In this document: in pieces, positions 7,636 to 15,300 of the stretch
Layout: the number at the start of each line of letters is the position of its first letter
How positions within the stretch are numbered: position 1 is the stretch's first letter
Source of the DNA: Anaerolineales bacterium
GTDB taxonomy: Bacteria > Chloroflexota > Anaerolineae > Anaerolineales > Villigracilaceae
Length of the DNA: 64,000 nucleotides
Reading direction: 5' to 3'
Assembly (NCBI GenBank): GCA_015075725.1
Contig: JABTTV010000001.1
Span: 3,397,223-3,461,222 of the forward strand
The notes under the pieces: model-generated
Database searches by the model: none
Seen by the model: the letters and a program-made list of their open reading frames with translations, nothing else
What the model was told of the DNA's origin: nothing
Made by a program: the position numbers and the translations under genes

Positions 7636-8627
7636 AACGTCCCGAACTCATCTCACGCATCCTGATTATCACAGGGATACTCCTTGCCGTTGGTGCTCCA
7701 TTGTTTCTTTGGGCGCGCACGCCTTTGATCCACGCCCGCATGGCGGAGGATGGCGGCTGGAACCCCGATGTGATTCAAGCAGAAACGGGCAAGCCCCTTC
7801 ATTTGAAACTCACCTCCGATGATGTTGTGCATGGCTTTGCAGTCGGTCAGATGGACATGCAAAGTGTGGACATCCTCCCCGGCAAAGTCACCGAGATCAC
7901 GTTGACCTTCGACAAGCCTGGGATCTATACCTTCTTCTGCACCCGTTGGTGTGGACTCAATCACTGGCGCATGCGCGGCACGATAGAAGTAACAGGCGGT
8001 TCGGATATCATCACCGCAGGGGGCTCATCCGAGCCTGCTTCTGTTCCCCTCTACGTTTCTCTCGACCTGGACATTGACGCTCCGCACGACTCGCCTGTTA
8101 TTCCAAATGAAAAGCCATCAGCAATGAATGGTCAATTACTTGGAGCTAATTTACCAATCGACCAATCACTCGATTACTATCTTTCTCACTCCCCCTACCA
8201 GGTCTTCACCGACTTATCGGACACATCCTTAACCGAATCCCAAAAGTGGGATGCAGTTGCCTATCTTTGGCAATCCAATACCACACCTGAATCGCTTGCC
8301 AACGGAAAAGAACTCTACGCCCAAAACTGTGCGGCGTGTCACGGCGAAAACGGCGCGGGCGACGGCGTCTTTGCCGACGACCTTGCCGAAGCGGGCGAAG
8401 CCTCCATGCAAACAATGGAAGGCGCAACGGATATGGTCATGCAAACCCCTGTTGATTTCACCGATCCAAGTCGAATACTTGGCGCGAGCCCAGCATTATT
8501 GCAAGGGAAAATCTTGCGCGGTGGCATGGGAACAGGCATGCCCATGTGGGGCGTAATTTTTACTGAAGAACAAATCTGGGACCTGATTGCGTACATCTAT
8601 TCGTTCCAGTTTGAATATCAAAAGTAA
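7632..8627 (+). CDS. CuA-domain protein fused to a c-type cytochrome
   Basis: The start at 7632 overlaps the previous stop by four bases (ATGA); an ATG at 7620 is less likely. The 331-residue protein has an N-terminal membrane anchor (8-28). It then has a cupredoxin domain with CuA ligands His67, Cys103, Cys107, His111 and Met114, a linker, and a cytochrome c domain with CAACH at 233-237 and a GMPMWG heme-Met region near 300. This is the domain order of subunit II of caa3-type oxidases, but without the two-helix N-terminus and with no subunit I gene around. It may relay electrons from cytochrome c or the membrane ferredoxin to an unidentified acceptor. Confidence 0.88.
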   Translation: MKRPELISRILIITGILLAVGAPLFLWARTPLIHARMAEDGGWNPDVIQAETGKPLHLKLTSDDVVHGFAVGQMDMQSVDILPGKVTEITLTFDKPGIYTFFCTRWCGLNHWRMRGTIEVTGGSDIITAGGSSEPASVPLYVSLDLDIDAPHDSPVIPNEKPSAMNGQLLGANLPIDQSLDYYLSHSPYQVFTDLSDTSLTESQKWDAVAYLWQSNTTPESLANGKELYAQNCAACHGENGAGDGVFADDLAEAGEASMQTMEGATDMVMQTPVDFTDPSRILGASPALLQGKILRGGMGTGMPMWGVIFTEEQIWDLIAYIYSFQFEYQK

Positions 8628-8636
8628 GGAGGCTCA

Positions 8637-9107
8637 ATGAGCAAAAAAAATAAGAAGTATCAAAAGCAGAGAAAGAAGAATTTCCCCTGGTTGTTTGTCG
8701 CACTCGGTGGGATTCTTCTGGCAGCGGCGGCGTTTTTCTTTGCCAACCAAGGCGGTGGCAATGGAGGAGGGACGCCATCCATTGCGGTGGATCAGCAACT
8801 GATCGATTACGGCGATGTGAAGTTCAACGTCGAGAAGACTTTCGCCATCAAAGTCACCAATACGGGTGATGGCACACTGCGTTTCAAGGAAGACCCATAT
8901 GTTGAAGTCGTGGAGGGGTGCTGACCTCCTCAACTGACCATCGGTTCGATGGTACTTAAACCTGGCGAAAGCACGATCATCGAGTCTAGCGTGTTTATGA
9001 TGCACGCAGGCATGGACGGTCCGCATAACTTTGCGGTTCATCTTAAGACGAATGACCCTGAAAATCCAGATATGATCGTGAACGTATTGTCTAATTGGAT
9101 TCCATAA
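8637..9107 (+). CDS. Membrane-anchored DUF1573-like protein with in-frame TGA; candidate selenoprotein (Sec96)
   Basis: The frame from the ATG at 8637 (AAGGAGG before it) has a TGA at 8922-8924, then stays open for 60 more codons to a TAA at 9105-9107, just before a strong terminator. Read through, the product has 156 residues. It has a lysine-rich start, a membrane anchor (18-36), a Gly-rich linker, and an Ig-like domain running across the TGA: GC-U-PPQLTIGSMVLKPGES, then MMHAGMDGPHNF and LKTNDPENPD. That reads as one continuous DUF1573-like domain. Selenocysteine would replace the second Cys of a GCCPP-type motif. A SECIS-like hairpin follows. A nonsense mutation is the alternative. Confidence 0.75.
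8922..8953 (+). promoter_or_regulatory. In-frame TGA with bacterial SECIS-like hairpin
   Basis: Nineteen bases separate the TGA (8922-8924) from the apical loop of a perfect 7-bp hairpin (ACCATCG at 8937-8943, CGATGGT at 8947-8953). The loop is GTT, beginning with G. From memory, bacterial SECIS elements have a short upper stem, a G among the first two loop bases, and a loop roughly 16-37 bases after the UGA, so this fits. A fold calculation and SelB-binding data are not available here. Confidence 0.6.
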
Positions 9108-9121
9108 AATCCACAAGAGTC

Positions 9122-9162
9122 AAAATAGCGGCGAGATTGCACAATCCTGCCGCTATTTTGAT
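9122..9162. terminator. Bidirectional terminator between the copper operon and the sensor kinase gene
   Basis: Perfect 11-bp arms (AAAATAGCGGC at 9122-9132 and its complement at 9149-9159) enclose a 16-base loop. A and T runs at the two ends let it work on either strand. It separates the plus-strand operon from the convergent kinase gene, whose stop lies inside the right arm. Confidence 0.8.
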
Positions 9163-10286
9163 TTTGCGATGGGTATTGTGAAGTTGAATACGCTTCCCAG
9201 CTCTTCACCTGCCGACTCTACCCAGATACGTCCGCCGTGCGCTTCGATGAGGGCGCGCGCGATCGTCAAGCCGATGCCGCTTCCACCACCTGTCTGACGT
9301 GAACGGGATTTGTCCACGCGATAGAAGCGGTCGAAGATGTGCGAAAGATGTTCGGGCGGTATTCCAATCCCCGTGTCACGAACGGAAAATTGGATCGCAT
9401 TACTGATCCTCTTTGCGGAAATGGTGACTCTACCACCGTCTGGCGTGTATTGCAAAGCATTGCCTGTTAGGTTGGTCAACACTTGCACGGCGCGATCTTC
9501 ATCAGCCAGAACATGTGGAAGGTCAGGAGACAGTTCAAAGTCGAGTGTGATGCGTTTTGATTCCGCGTGAGGGAAAAGGCGCTTGGTCACCGTTCGTACC
9601 AGCGTGGAAGCATCCAATGGGCGAATATCCAGTTGATAGGCGCGGGCTTCAACGCGGCTGAGTTCCTGCAGATCGTTTACGAGGTGATTAAGCCGCTCTG
9701 CTTCTGCATGGACCTGTTGATAGGTCTCGTCTGTCGCGGGCAGGACACCGTCCATCAATCCTTCCATCGAACCTTTGATGGCGGTGAGCGGCGTGCGCAA
9801 TTCGTGGCTGACATCACCGATCAGTTGGCGACGCATGGTTTCAACCTCATTTAGCTTTTCAGCCATCTGATTGAAATATACTGCAAGTTGTGCGAGTTCG
9901 TCATTGCCATTGACTTGCACGCGCTCGTCATATTGCCCGTCGGCAATTCGTTGTGTGGCAAGCGACATGGCATGGACGGGAGCGATCACACTGCGACTGA
10001 AGAATAAGCTGAGAATGGATGCGGCGAGCATGGCTGCCAGCGTTGCATACGTCAGGGCTTCGTTGAAACTGGCGCGGAAATCCACATACAGTTGTCCCAT
10101 CGAATTGTTCATACCCATCCCCATTCCCATGCCGCCATCCATCATTCCATTCATGTGGCGGTTAAAGGATGTTGGCAGGATGAATTGACTAGCGATCACC
10201 AATACCAACACCCCGACCACGATAATTACAAGATAGGACAGTAACAGCCTTGCGCCCAAGCGACGTCGGAAATAATCAATCATCAT
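9153..10286 (-). CDS. Sensor histidine kinase with methionine-rich sensor loop
   Basis: This 377-residue kinase has membrane segments at about 13-36 and 78-97. Between them lies a loop of only about 40 residues that contains HMNGMMDGGMGMGMGMNN. A HAMP domain (98-150), the H-box DVSHELRTPL with phosphorylated His161, the N-box with Asn276, and G boxes DTGIGIP (304-310) and GGGSGIGL follow. Methionine clusters in sensor loops bind Cu(I) or Ag(I), so this is probably a CusS-like copper sensor for the island. The gene follows the response regulator by seven bases in the same operon and converges on the CuA operon. Confidence 0.88.
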   Translation of the reverse strand: MMIDYFRRRLGARLLLSYLVIIVVGVLVLVIASQFILPTSFNRHMNGMMDGGMGMGMGMNNSMGQLYVDFRASFNEALTYATLAAMLAASILSLFFSRSVIAPVHAMSLATQRIADGQYDERVQVNGNDELAQLAVYFNQMAEKLNEVETMRRQLIGDVSHELRTPLTAIKGSMEGLMDGVLPATDETYQQVHAEAERLNHLVNDLQELSRVEARAYQLDIRPLDASTLVRTVTKRLFPHAESKRITLDFELSPDLPHVLADEDRAVQVLTNLTGNALQYTPDGGRVTISAKRISNAIQFSVRDTGIGIPPEHLSHIFDRFYRVDKSRSRQTGGGSGIGLTIARALIEAHGGRIWVESAGEELGSVFNFTIPIAKSK

Positions 10287-10293
10287 TCCTCAC

Positions 10294-10977
10294 TTACAAC
10301 GGTTCATCTTCAAATCTATAACCGACGCCGCGCACCGTCGCGATTAAATCTTCATGTCCCAACTTCTGACGGACATGTCCGAGATGCACATCCACGACGC
10401 GCATTTCGCCAAAGTATTCGCCGCCCCATACTTTCTCCAGCAACTGCTCGCGTGTGAGTACCCTGCCGCGGTTTTCAGCCAGCGTTTTCAACAAATCGAA
10501 TTCAATGGCGGTCAATTCAATCTCTTGATCATCGACCTTAACGATGCGTGCGCCAACATCCATATGTAAATGACGAAAGGACAGCACGCTCGTTTCGAAC
10601 CCTGAACCTGATCCCGTTTGAATGCGCATGATCGCGGCTTTGACTCGTGCCACCAATTCGCGCGGGCTGAAAGGTTTGGTCACATAATCGTCTGCGCCAA
10701 CGGAAAGACCAACAACCTTGTCGGTCTCTTCGGTTTTCGCGGTCAACAGAATTACATACACTTCTGATTCGCGGCGCAAGCGTGAGAGCAGTTCAATTCC
10801 ATCCATGCCAGGAAGCATGATATCCAGGATGATGAGTTCGGGCTTGAAAGCACGGGCAGACTTAAGACCCGACGGACCATCCGTCGCTGTGTAAATCTCA
10901 TAGCCTTCGGGCTTGAGATAGGCGGTAACAAGATTGACGATGGAAGGCTCGTCGTCGATGACCAGGATTTTTGTCAT
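10294..10977 (-). CDS. OmpR/PhoB-family response regulator
   Basis: This 227-residue regulator has a receiver domain with the acidic pair Asp8-Asp9, phospho-acceptor Asp52, Thr79 and Lys101, followed by a winged-helix DNA-binding domain (about 125-225) ending in RGVGYRFE, diagnostic of the OmpR/PhoB class. It is the first gene of the pair with the sensor kinase. Likely targets are the promoters before the PepSY gene (12027-12045) and the multicopper oxidase gene (2905-2923), which share an 11-bp-period repeat of the type such dimers bind. Regulation of copper genes is inferred from context and from the Met-rich sensor. Confidence 0.92.
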   Translation of the reverse strand: MTKILVIDDEPSIVNLVTAYLKPEGYEIYTATDGPSGLKSARAFKPELIILDIMLPGMDGIELLSRLRRESEVYVILLTAKTEETDKVVGLSVGADDYVTKPFSPRELVARVKAAIMRIQTGSGSGFETSVLSFRHLHMDVGARIVKVDDQEIELTAIEFDLLKTLAENRGRVLTREQLLEKVWGGEYFGEMRVVDVHLGHVRQKLGHEDLIATVRGVGYRFEDEPL

Positions 10978-11044
10978 GTGCTACTCTTATAGTTGGATAA
11001 TTGGTTGAGGAGTTTGCCAGTATTGTAACTTCACCTGCATAAAT

Positions 11045-11080
11045 TAAGATGCGCCGAATGGCTTATCTCGGCGCATCTTA
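11045..11080 (-). terminator. Terminator after the PepSY protein gene
   Basis: A 13-bp perfect inverted repeat (11045-11057 with 11068-11080) has a 10-base loop. It lies just downstream of the minus-strand PepSY gene and upstream of the response regulator gene. The T run after it on the minus strand is short. Confidence 0.6.
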
Positions 11081-11097
11081 TAGTTTGAGTCCGAGTC

Positions 11098-11937
11098 TTA
11101 CTCGGTTTCCTCGATGAAGGTCCCATGCCAGGTGTGCAGGAAGATTTGTCCACTGTAGCCATTGACACTCAACATGCCAATGATCTTGCCATCCTTCTCG
11201 AAATCAAGAGTGTAATAACCATAGAACTGTGCAGGATCAGTCGCGGCGGTTGCACCCGCATAATTTGTATCAAGATATTGCTGGGCGTATTGAACAGCCT
11301 GTTCGGGAGTGACTGTCAGTTCAGCAGTGACATCTAGTGGGGTGGCGCTGTTCCAACCATTCATCATTCCATTATTGCCGCCCATCATGCCCATCATTCC
11401 ACCGTTGACGCCCATCATGTATTGGTGATTGAGTCCGCTGTATTTCAGGTTCCACATCATGTTTGGACCATGCTCAGGGTAGACAATCTGCGAAGTGGGG
11501 TCTACAAGCAACTCGAAGGCGCCGATCCCCGTGCTGATTTCCTTGACGATCACATAGCCGTTGTTATCGAAGATCATGATCTCGGCAACCTCCAGATCGG
11601 AATTATCCAGATTCGCCATATATTTCTCAGCGGCGGCTTTCGTCTGGTCAATGGTGAGAGGAGTAACGTTGGTGGGATTGTAGCCGTATCCGCCCATCAT
11701 GTTGGGTCCCATTCCAGTACTGCCATTCATCATTCCACCGTTGCCACCCATCATATTGGGTCCGCCACCATTCATCATGGAAGGTCCGTAGGCATTGTTA
11801 TTGTTCCAACCGTAACCGCTCATCATGGACGGTCCAAAGGCGTTCGCGCGGGCATACATGCTCCCCGCGAAGAAGACGACTGCAGCCAGCGCAATGACTG
11901 CAATAACGGTCAGGGTCATACTTAAAGTTTTGTTCAT
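11098..11937 (-). CDS. Methionine/glycine-rich PepSY-domain exported protein
   Basis: The ATG at 11937 is preferred because GGAG lies seven bases before it; an earlier ATG at 11964 lacks a good site. The 279-residue protein has an N-terminal membrane anchor or signal peptide, then a segment with many GPNMMGG/GGMMNG repeats, and a first PepSY-like domain (LTIDQTKAAAEKYM onward). A second Met-rich stretch (MMGVNGGMMGMMGGNNGMMN) and a second PepSY-like domain (LTVTPEQAVQYAQQYL onward) follow. Two or more methionines per repeat suggest Cu(I) or Ag(I) buffering outside the membrane. The regulatory repeat upstream links it to the two-component system. The exact function is unknown. Confidence 0.8.
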   Translation of the reverse strand: MNKTLSMTLTVIAVIALAAVVFFAGSMYARANAFGPSMMSGYGWNNNNAYGPSMMNGGGPNMMGGNGGMMNGSTGMGPNMMGGYGYNPTNVTPLTIDQTKAAAEKYMANLDNSDLEVAEIMIFDNNGYVIVKEISTGIGAFELLVDPTSQIVYPEHGPNMMWNLKYSGLNHQYMMGVNGGMMGMMGGNNGMMNGWNSATPLDVTAELTVTPEQAVQYAQQYLDTNYAGATAATDPAQFYGYYTLDFEKDGKIIGMLSVNGYSGQIFLHTWHGTFIEETE

Positions 11938-11990
11938 GGATAATCTCCTATTTTGATGTTTCACACGGTTGTGTGTTGTTTTATGACACC

Positions 11991-12045
11991 AGTATAGGAT
12001 TGGTGGTTGAAAAGGGTGTAAAGCGACTATAAAGATATGGTAAAG
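11991..12045 (-). promoter_or_regulatory. Promoter and direct-repeat operator of the PepSY gene
   Basis: Read on the plus strand, TAAAG occurs at 12019, 12030 and 12041, exactly 11 bases apart. On the minus strand this gives CTTTA repeats upstream of a TATACT minus-10-like box (11991-11996). The 19-base block 12027-12045 matches the multicopper oxidase site at 16 of 19 positions. The distance from block to minus-10 is 22 bases (two repeat units) longer here. Fits binding of an OmpR/PhoB-type dimer array. Confidence 0.6.
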
Positions 12046-12087
12046 GTTATTCGAGCGGTCGGCAGGAAGCTAACCCAGGTGCAGTAA

Positions 12088-12636
12088 CTAGGGCAACGCA
12101 TACACCCATAAACGATCCATATGTAGTACATCCCGTCCAGTCAGCCCCTTCCATGCAAGTGGTAATTCCAGATCAAAAAGAAAACCGCCATTCAACACAG
12201 ATACTTCCTTCACCGCGACGTTGCGCGGAAGGGTCAATAATGGATTTCCATCGGCAAATTTGGTTATCCGACTATGATTCTTATACGCCAGCCTGCGTAT
12301 TGCATCAGGAGATAATGGTGTCAGGATAATATTTTTTCCTGATTCGGAATAGGTGCATACCATCACTGCAGGACTTTCAAAGACTTCAACTAACTGAAAA
12401 TCTCCTTCAAGGTTACATGTTTTTGAAATCACATTTTTGAACCAGCCCAACGGATGTTCAACCTTGACATCACGCGCCAATTTCTCTCTCTTGATCTGCA
12501 AATCATTTACAGCCCATAAAAAGACCTGTTCGCGCAAGTTGTCTAATGCCCGTCTTTGGCGTTCGTTTCCCATACTGATCAATGCGCCAAAGAAGATCAC
12601 GGCGGATGCCACCACAATAGCAAGAAGTATTTCCAT
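12088..12636 (-). CDS. Membrane-anchored protein of unknown function
   Basis: This 182-residue protein has one N-terminal membrane segment (about 3-21), a short basic stretch, and a mixed soluble domain with no motif I recognise. It follows the large PT-linker protein by 23 bases on the same strand and is the last gene of the minus-strand conjugation-type operon before the copper regulators. An accessory role at the membrane in that operon is possible. Codon use is like its neighbours. A GGAAAAGGAAAAG-like purine run precedes the ATG. Confidence 0.6.
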   Translation of the reverse strand: MEILLAIVVASAVIFFGALISMGNERQRRALDNLREQVFLWAVNDLQIKREKLARDVKVEHPLGWFKNVISKTCNLEGDFQLVEVFESPAVMVCTYSESGKNIILTPLSPDAIRRLAYKNHSRITKFADGNPLLTLPRNVAVKEVSVLNGGFLFDLELPLAWKGLTGRDVLHMDRLWVYALP

Positions 12637-12659
12637 TTTTCTTTTCCTTTTCCTTTTCG

Positions 12660-14780
12660 TTATTTGTTATTAATAGATTCGTCTTTTGAGCTTTCAGACA
12701 TGTTCCTGAACGTTTCACCCAATCTTTCCAGCGCTTTGGGGCGAGGGTCAACTACACTGGCAGACGCGATCACCATAAACAATCCCAACAAGCCAATGAT
12801 CTGCCAAAGTGGCAGGGAGGACTGAGCAGGTTCAGTTATCTCCTCTGGTACAGGTGTGCTCAATACCAAGGTCGTTGTTGGCGGTATTTGTGTTGCCACC
12901 GGCGTTATCGAAGGCATCAAAGTGCTGGTCGCTGTTGGAGATGGAGTCAGAGTGGCAGTCAATGTTGCCACCTCTGGGATCACGATCCTGCCCGCATCCT
13001 GTCCGCATAACCCATTTACATCACAAGCTTCTGCCAGAACTGGGTATTCCCCAACTGGCGCCAACGTTCCATCCCCAAAGCGCCGATCCCATTTCACTAC
13101 ATAGGAATTCCTGCCGGGATCAAAGTCCAACACCAACTCCTTCCAACGCTTTCGCGGATCACGGATGGTCACCTGGATGCTGGCAATCGGAAAGTGATTG
13201 GGGGAAACCTTCAGAGTTCCGTTTTCCCAAATCCACCACCGTTCTGTGATGGACACGGCGGGCGGGGCATTGTCCACAGTCAACGCAATCGAAACCAAAT
13301 CGCCAACATTGCCGGCGCGATCCCTGCCACGCATCTGGATGGTGTACTCGCCATTGGGCACTTCACCGGAATGCCAGATATAAGACCAGCCATCTCCTGC
13401 GCTCATCGAGACTGCCTGCCAGGTATTTCCTCCGTCAACCGAGACTTCACCTCCATCCGGACCGGACATGCCATCCACCAAACTTCCAGCGAAGCGTACA
13501 TCACCCTGCACAACCTCTCCATTGGAATGGGATGTGATTTGAGCGACCGGAGGAACCGTGTCTATGCGGATTACCCTGGATGCTGTCACTTCATTTCCAG
13601 CCACATCCCTGGCATATATCAGGACAGCATGTGACCCATCTGTGAAGTGCATCGGTGGAGTGATCCAACTTGCTCCACCATCAGCGCTTGCCAGCAGGGA
13701 TGAAAGTCCAGAGATCACATCTGTTGCCGTAGCAGACAAGTCCACTTCCGAAACATACCAACCATTCCTGCCATCAACAGGCGGAAGGCTGACTTCAAGA
13801 TCAGGTGGCGTCCAATCCCGCTGCCAGGTGGACGAACCACTCGCAGCTCGCCCACTGGTGGATGTCACAGTGTAGTTGGCTGTACCAGTTCCTTCTGGCA
13901 AAGGCAAGTCACAGGAAGCGCCACAGGTAAACGGTTGACCGTTCAAATCACCAGTGATCGTCACATCAAATCCCTGTGGATCACTGGCGGTGAGTTCCAA
14001 TGTTTCATCCCCCCTGCACCAACCAGCATCGCCCCATAGATCACAAACTACCACGCCTGTAATTTGAGGCGGCAACGGAGTGGGTGTGGGCGACGGCGTA
14101 TTGGTGAAGGTCGCCGTGGGCGTGTACGTCATGGTCGGCGTGAAGGTCAACGTCGGCGTCAGACTGGGTGTAAAGGTTGCTGTCGGTGTGCGAGTTATGG
14201 TCGGTGTGAACGTGGGTGTCCGCGACGGGGTGGGTGTGGCAGTGGACGGTGGACCGATGTATTCCACGTCGATGGAACGAAAATCCACATATCCACCTGA
14301 TGCGGTTAAAGACCAGGAACGACAGCCAGCTGGAACAGCAATCGCCATACTCACAAACCCTGGGAGTCCAGAGCCTGTTTGCAAGTACCATGTATCCACA
14401 GAGGAACATGCCCGCAACACGGCATTGCCCACACTTGAGTCAGGCGTAAAGCCGACCATGATCTCGAAGTATGAAACATCGCGGTCAAAGGAGCCGCTGG
14501 CAACGCTACCATTGCCCAGCCGCGTGACCCACTCGGAACAATTGGAACCACAAAATGTGCCACCTTCCTCGGGTGGAAGTGAGGATCCATCGCGATGAGT
14601 AATGTACACGTACTGGGCAGAACCACTCCAGTCGATGTAGCCAGTATTGTGAGCCTGGTCATAAGTGCGTCCCTCCGGCAATGAATACGCCGCCAGAGGC
14701 GCTGCATGGGTGGACGCGGATGTCCACAAAAAGAGAATGGGAAGGAAGAGGATTATCCCAATCCATTGATAACGCTTCAT
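12660..14780 (-). CDS. Large secreted, C-terminally anchored protein with Thr/Pro linkers and Ig-like domains
   Basis: This 706-residue protein has a signal peptide (about 5-27), an N-terminal domain with a CGSNC pair, and a Thr/Pro linker (179-238). Two or three Ig-like or big_3-like beta domains follow, with repeated DRAGNVGD/DVAGNEVT segments typical of surface proteins, then a second Thr/Pro linker (about 610-655) and a C-terminal membrane segment (LPLWQIIGLLGLFMV). TPTP linkers of this sort are common in Anaerolineae. In the conjugation-type operon it is a good candidate for a surface adhesin that helps mating contact, but that is inference. Confidence 0.75.
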   Translation of the reverse strand: MKRYQWIGIILFLPILFLWTSASTHAAPLAAYSLPEGRTYDQAHNTGYIDWSGSAQYVYITHRDGSSLPPEEGGTFCGSNCSEWVTRLGNGSVASGSFDRDVSYFEIMVGFTPDSSVGNAVLRACSSVDTWYLQTGSGLPGFVSMAIAVPAGCRSWSLTASGGYVDFRSIDVEYIGPPSTATPTPSRTPTFTPTITRTPTATFTPSLTPTLTFTPTMTYTPTATFTNTPSPTPTPLPPQITGVVVCDLWGDAGWCRGDETLELTASDPQGFDVTITGDLNGQPFTCGASCDLPLPEGTGTANYTVTSTSGRAASGSSTWQRDWTPPDLEVSLPPVDGRNGWYVSEVDLSATATDVISGLSSLLASADGGASWITPPMHFTDGSHAVLIYARDVAGNEVTASRVIRIDTVPPVAQITSHSNGEVVQGDVRFAGSLVDGMSGPDGGEVSVDGGNTWQAVSMSAGDGWSYIWHSGEVPNGEYTIQMRGRDRAGNVGDLVSIALTVDNAPPAVSITERWWIWENGTLKVSPNHFPIASIQVTIRDPRKRWKELVLDFDPGRNSYVVKWDRRFGDGTLAPVGEYPVLAEACDVNGLCGQDAGRIVIPEVATLTATLTPSPTATSTLMPSITPVATQIPPTTTLVLSTPVPEEITEPAQSSLPLWQIIGLLGLFMVIASASVVDPRPKALERLGETFRNMSESSKDESINNK
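14067..14246 (-). repeat. Low-complexity Thr/Pro-coding repeat
   Basis: A degenerate short-period repeat encodes about 60 residues of T-x-T-P units in the surface protein. The unit changes at third positions, so it looks like a protein-level linker kept by selection, not a fresh tandem expansion. Confidence 0.8.
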
Positions 14781-14789
14781 AACTAACTC

Positions 14790-14957
14790 CTAATATTCCT
14801 GGAAATCCCGGATGCCGAGATGGAACAGGAAGAACAACAAAATCACCAACGCCAGAAGCACAAGACAGGCGATCATGAACACCTGGAGCGGAATCACAAG
14901 TCCCAGCAGATACCCACTAAAGATGCCGACACCCAGGCCGGCAAGGAAGCGCATCAT
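14790..14957 (-). CDS. Small hydrophobic membrane protein (55 aa)
   Basis: This 55-residue protein is almost entirely two membrane helices (about 4-22 and 24-46) with a short polar C-terminus. It begins at the ATG at 14957 (a second ATG is at 14954), one base after the stop of the 113-residue gene upstream, and ends nine bases before the surface-protein gene. The TGAGATGATG junction supports translational coupling. It is probably a small subunit of the conjugation-type membrane complex, such as a VirB2- or VirB3-like component; the sequence is too short to say. Confidence 0.55.
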   Translation of the reverse strand: MMRFLAGLGVGIFSGYLLGLVIPLQVFMIACLVLLALVILLFFLFHLGIRDFQEY

Positions 14958-14958
14958 C

Positions 14959-15300
14959 TCACTGCCCAGTTTCCGATTCCACGATCATCTTCAACCGCAC
15001 AGGGTCCAGGTTGCGCCACCAGGCAATTTCAAAGGAAATGGTGCGGTATTCCCAAAGCATGCCCTGCGCCGGCAGGGACTCCAGCCAGGTCTTCAGAGCT
15101 GACTTGAATCCTTCCTGCAAGTCTGTCCCTCGAAGCACGGCGATGTCCATATCGAGGACATTGCCTGCGAGGACCTTCATGCTGCCACTATGAGCCGCCA
15201 GCCAATTCAGGAACATTCGCAAACGCAGGTCATCGAGCTGATAAGCCTGTGTTACGATGTCCAACACCATTTGCTCGATCAAAACATTTAACTCACTCAT
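14959..15300 (-). CDS. Small protein in conjugation-type operon (113 aa)
   Basis: The ATG at 15300 is preferred: it overlaps the stop of the preceding small gene by four bases (ATGA), whereas a longer frame starting at 15516 would run across that gene. The 113-residue product (MSELNVLIEQMVLDIV onward) is largely helical and soluble, ending in MIVESETGQ. I do not recognise a family. Tight packing between two membrane-protein genes in the same strand suggests that it is a component or chaperone of the transfer machinery. Confidence 0.55.
   Translation of the reverse strand: MSELNVLIEQMVLDIVTQAYQLDDLRLRMFLNWLAAHSGSMKVLAGNVLDMDIAVLRGTDLQEGFKSALKTWLESLPAQGMLWEYRTISFEIAWWRNLDPVRLKMIVESETGQ

Noticed and set aside
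8637..8924. Reading the gene as a complete 95-residue protein ending at TGA
   Set aside because: The end would cut the Ig-like domain in mid-strand, and 60 open codons continuing the same domain follow in frame up to a TAA and terminator.
14067..14246. Tandem repeats considered as a CRISPR array
   Set aside because: No constant repeat and spacer lengths; the region codes for a Thr/Pro linker in frame with the surface protein.
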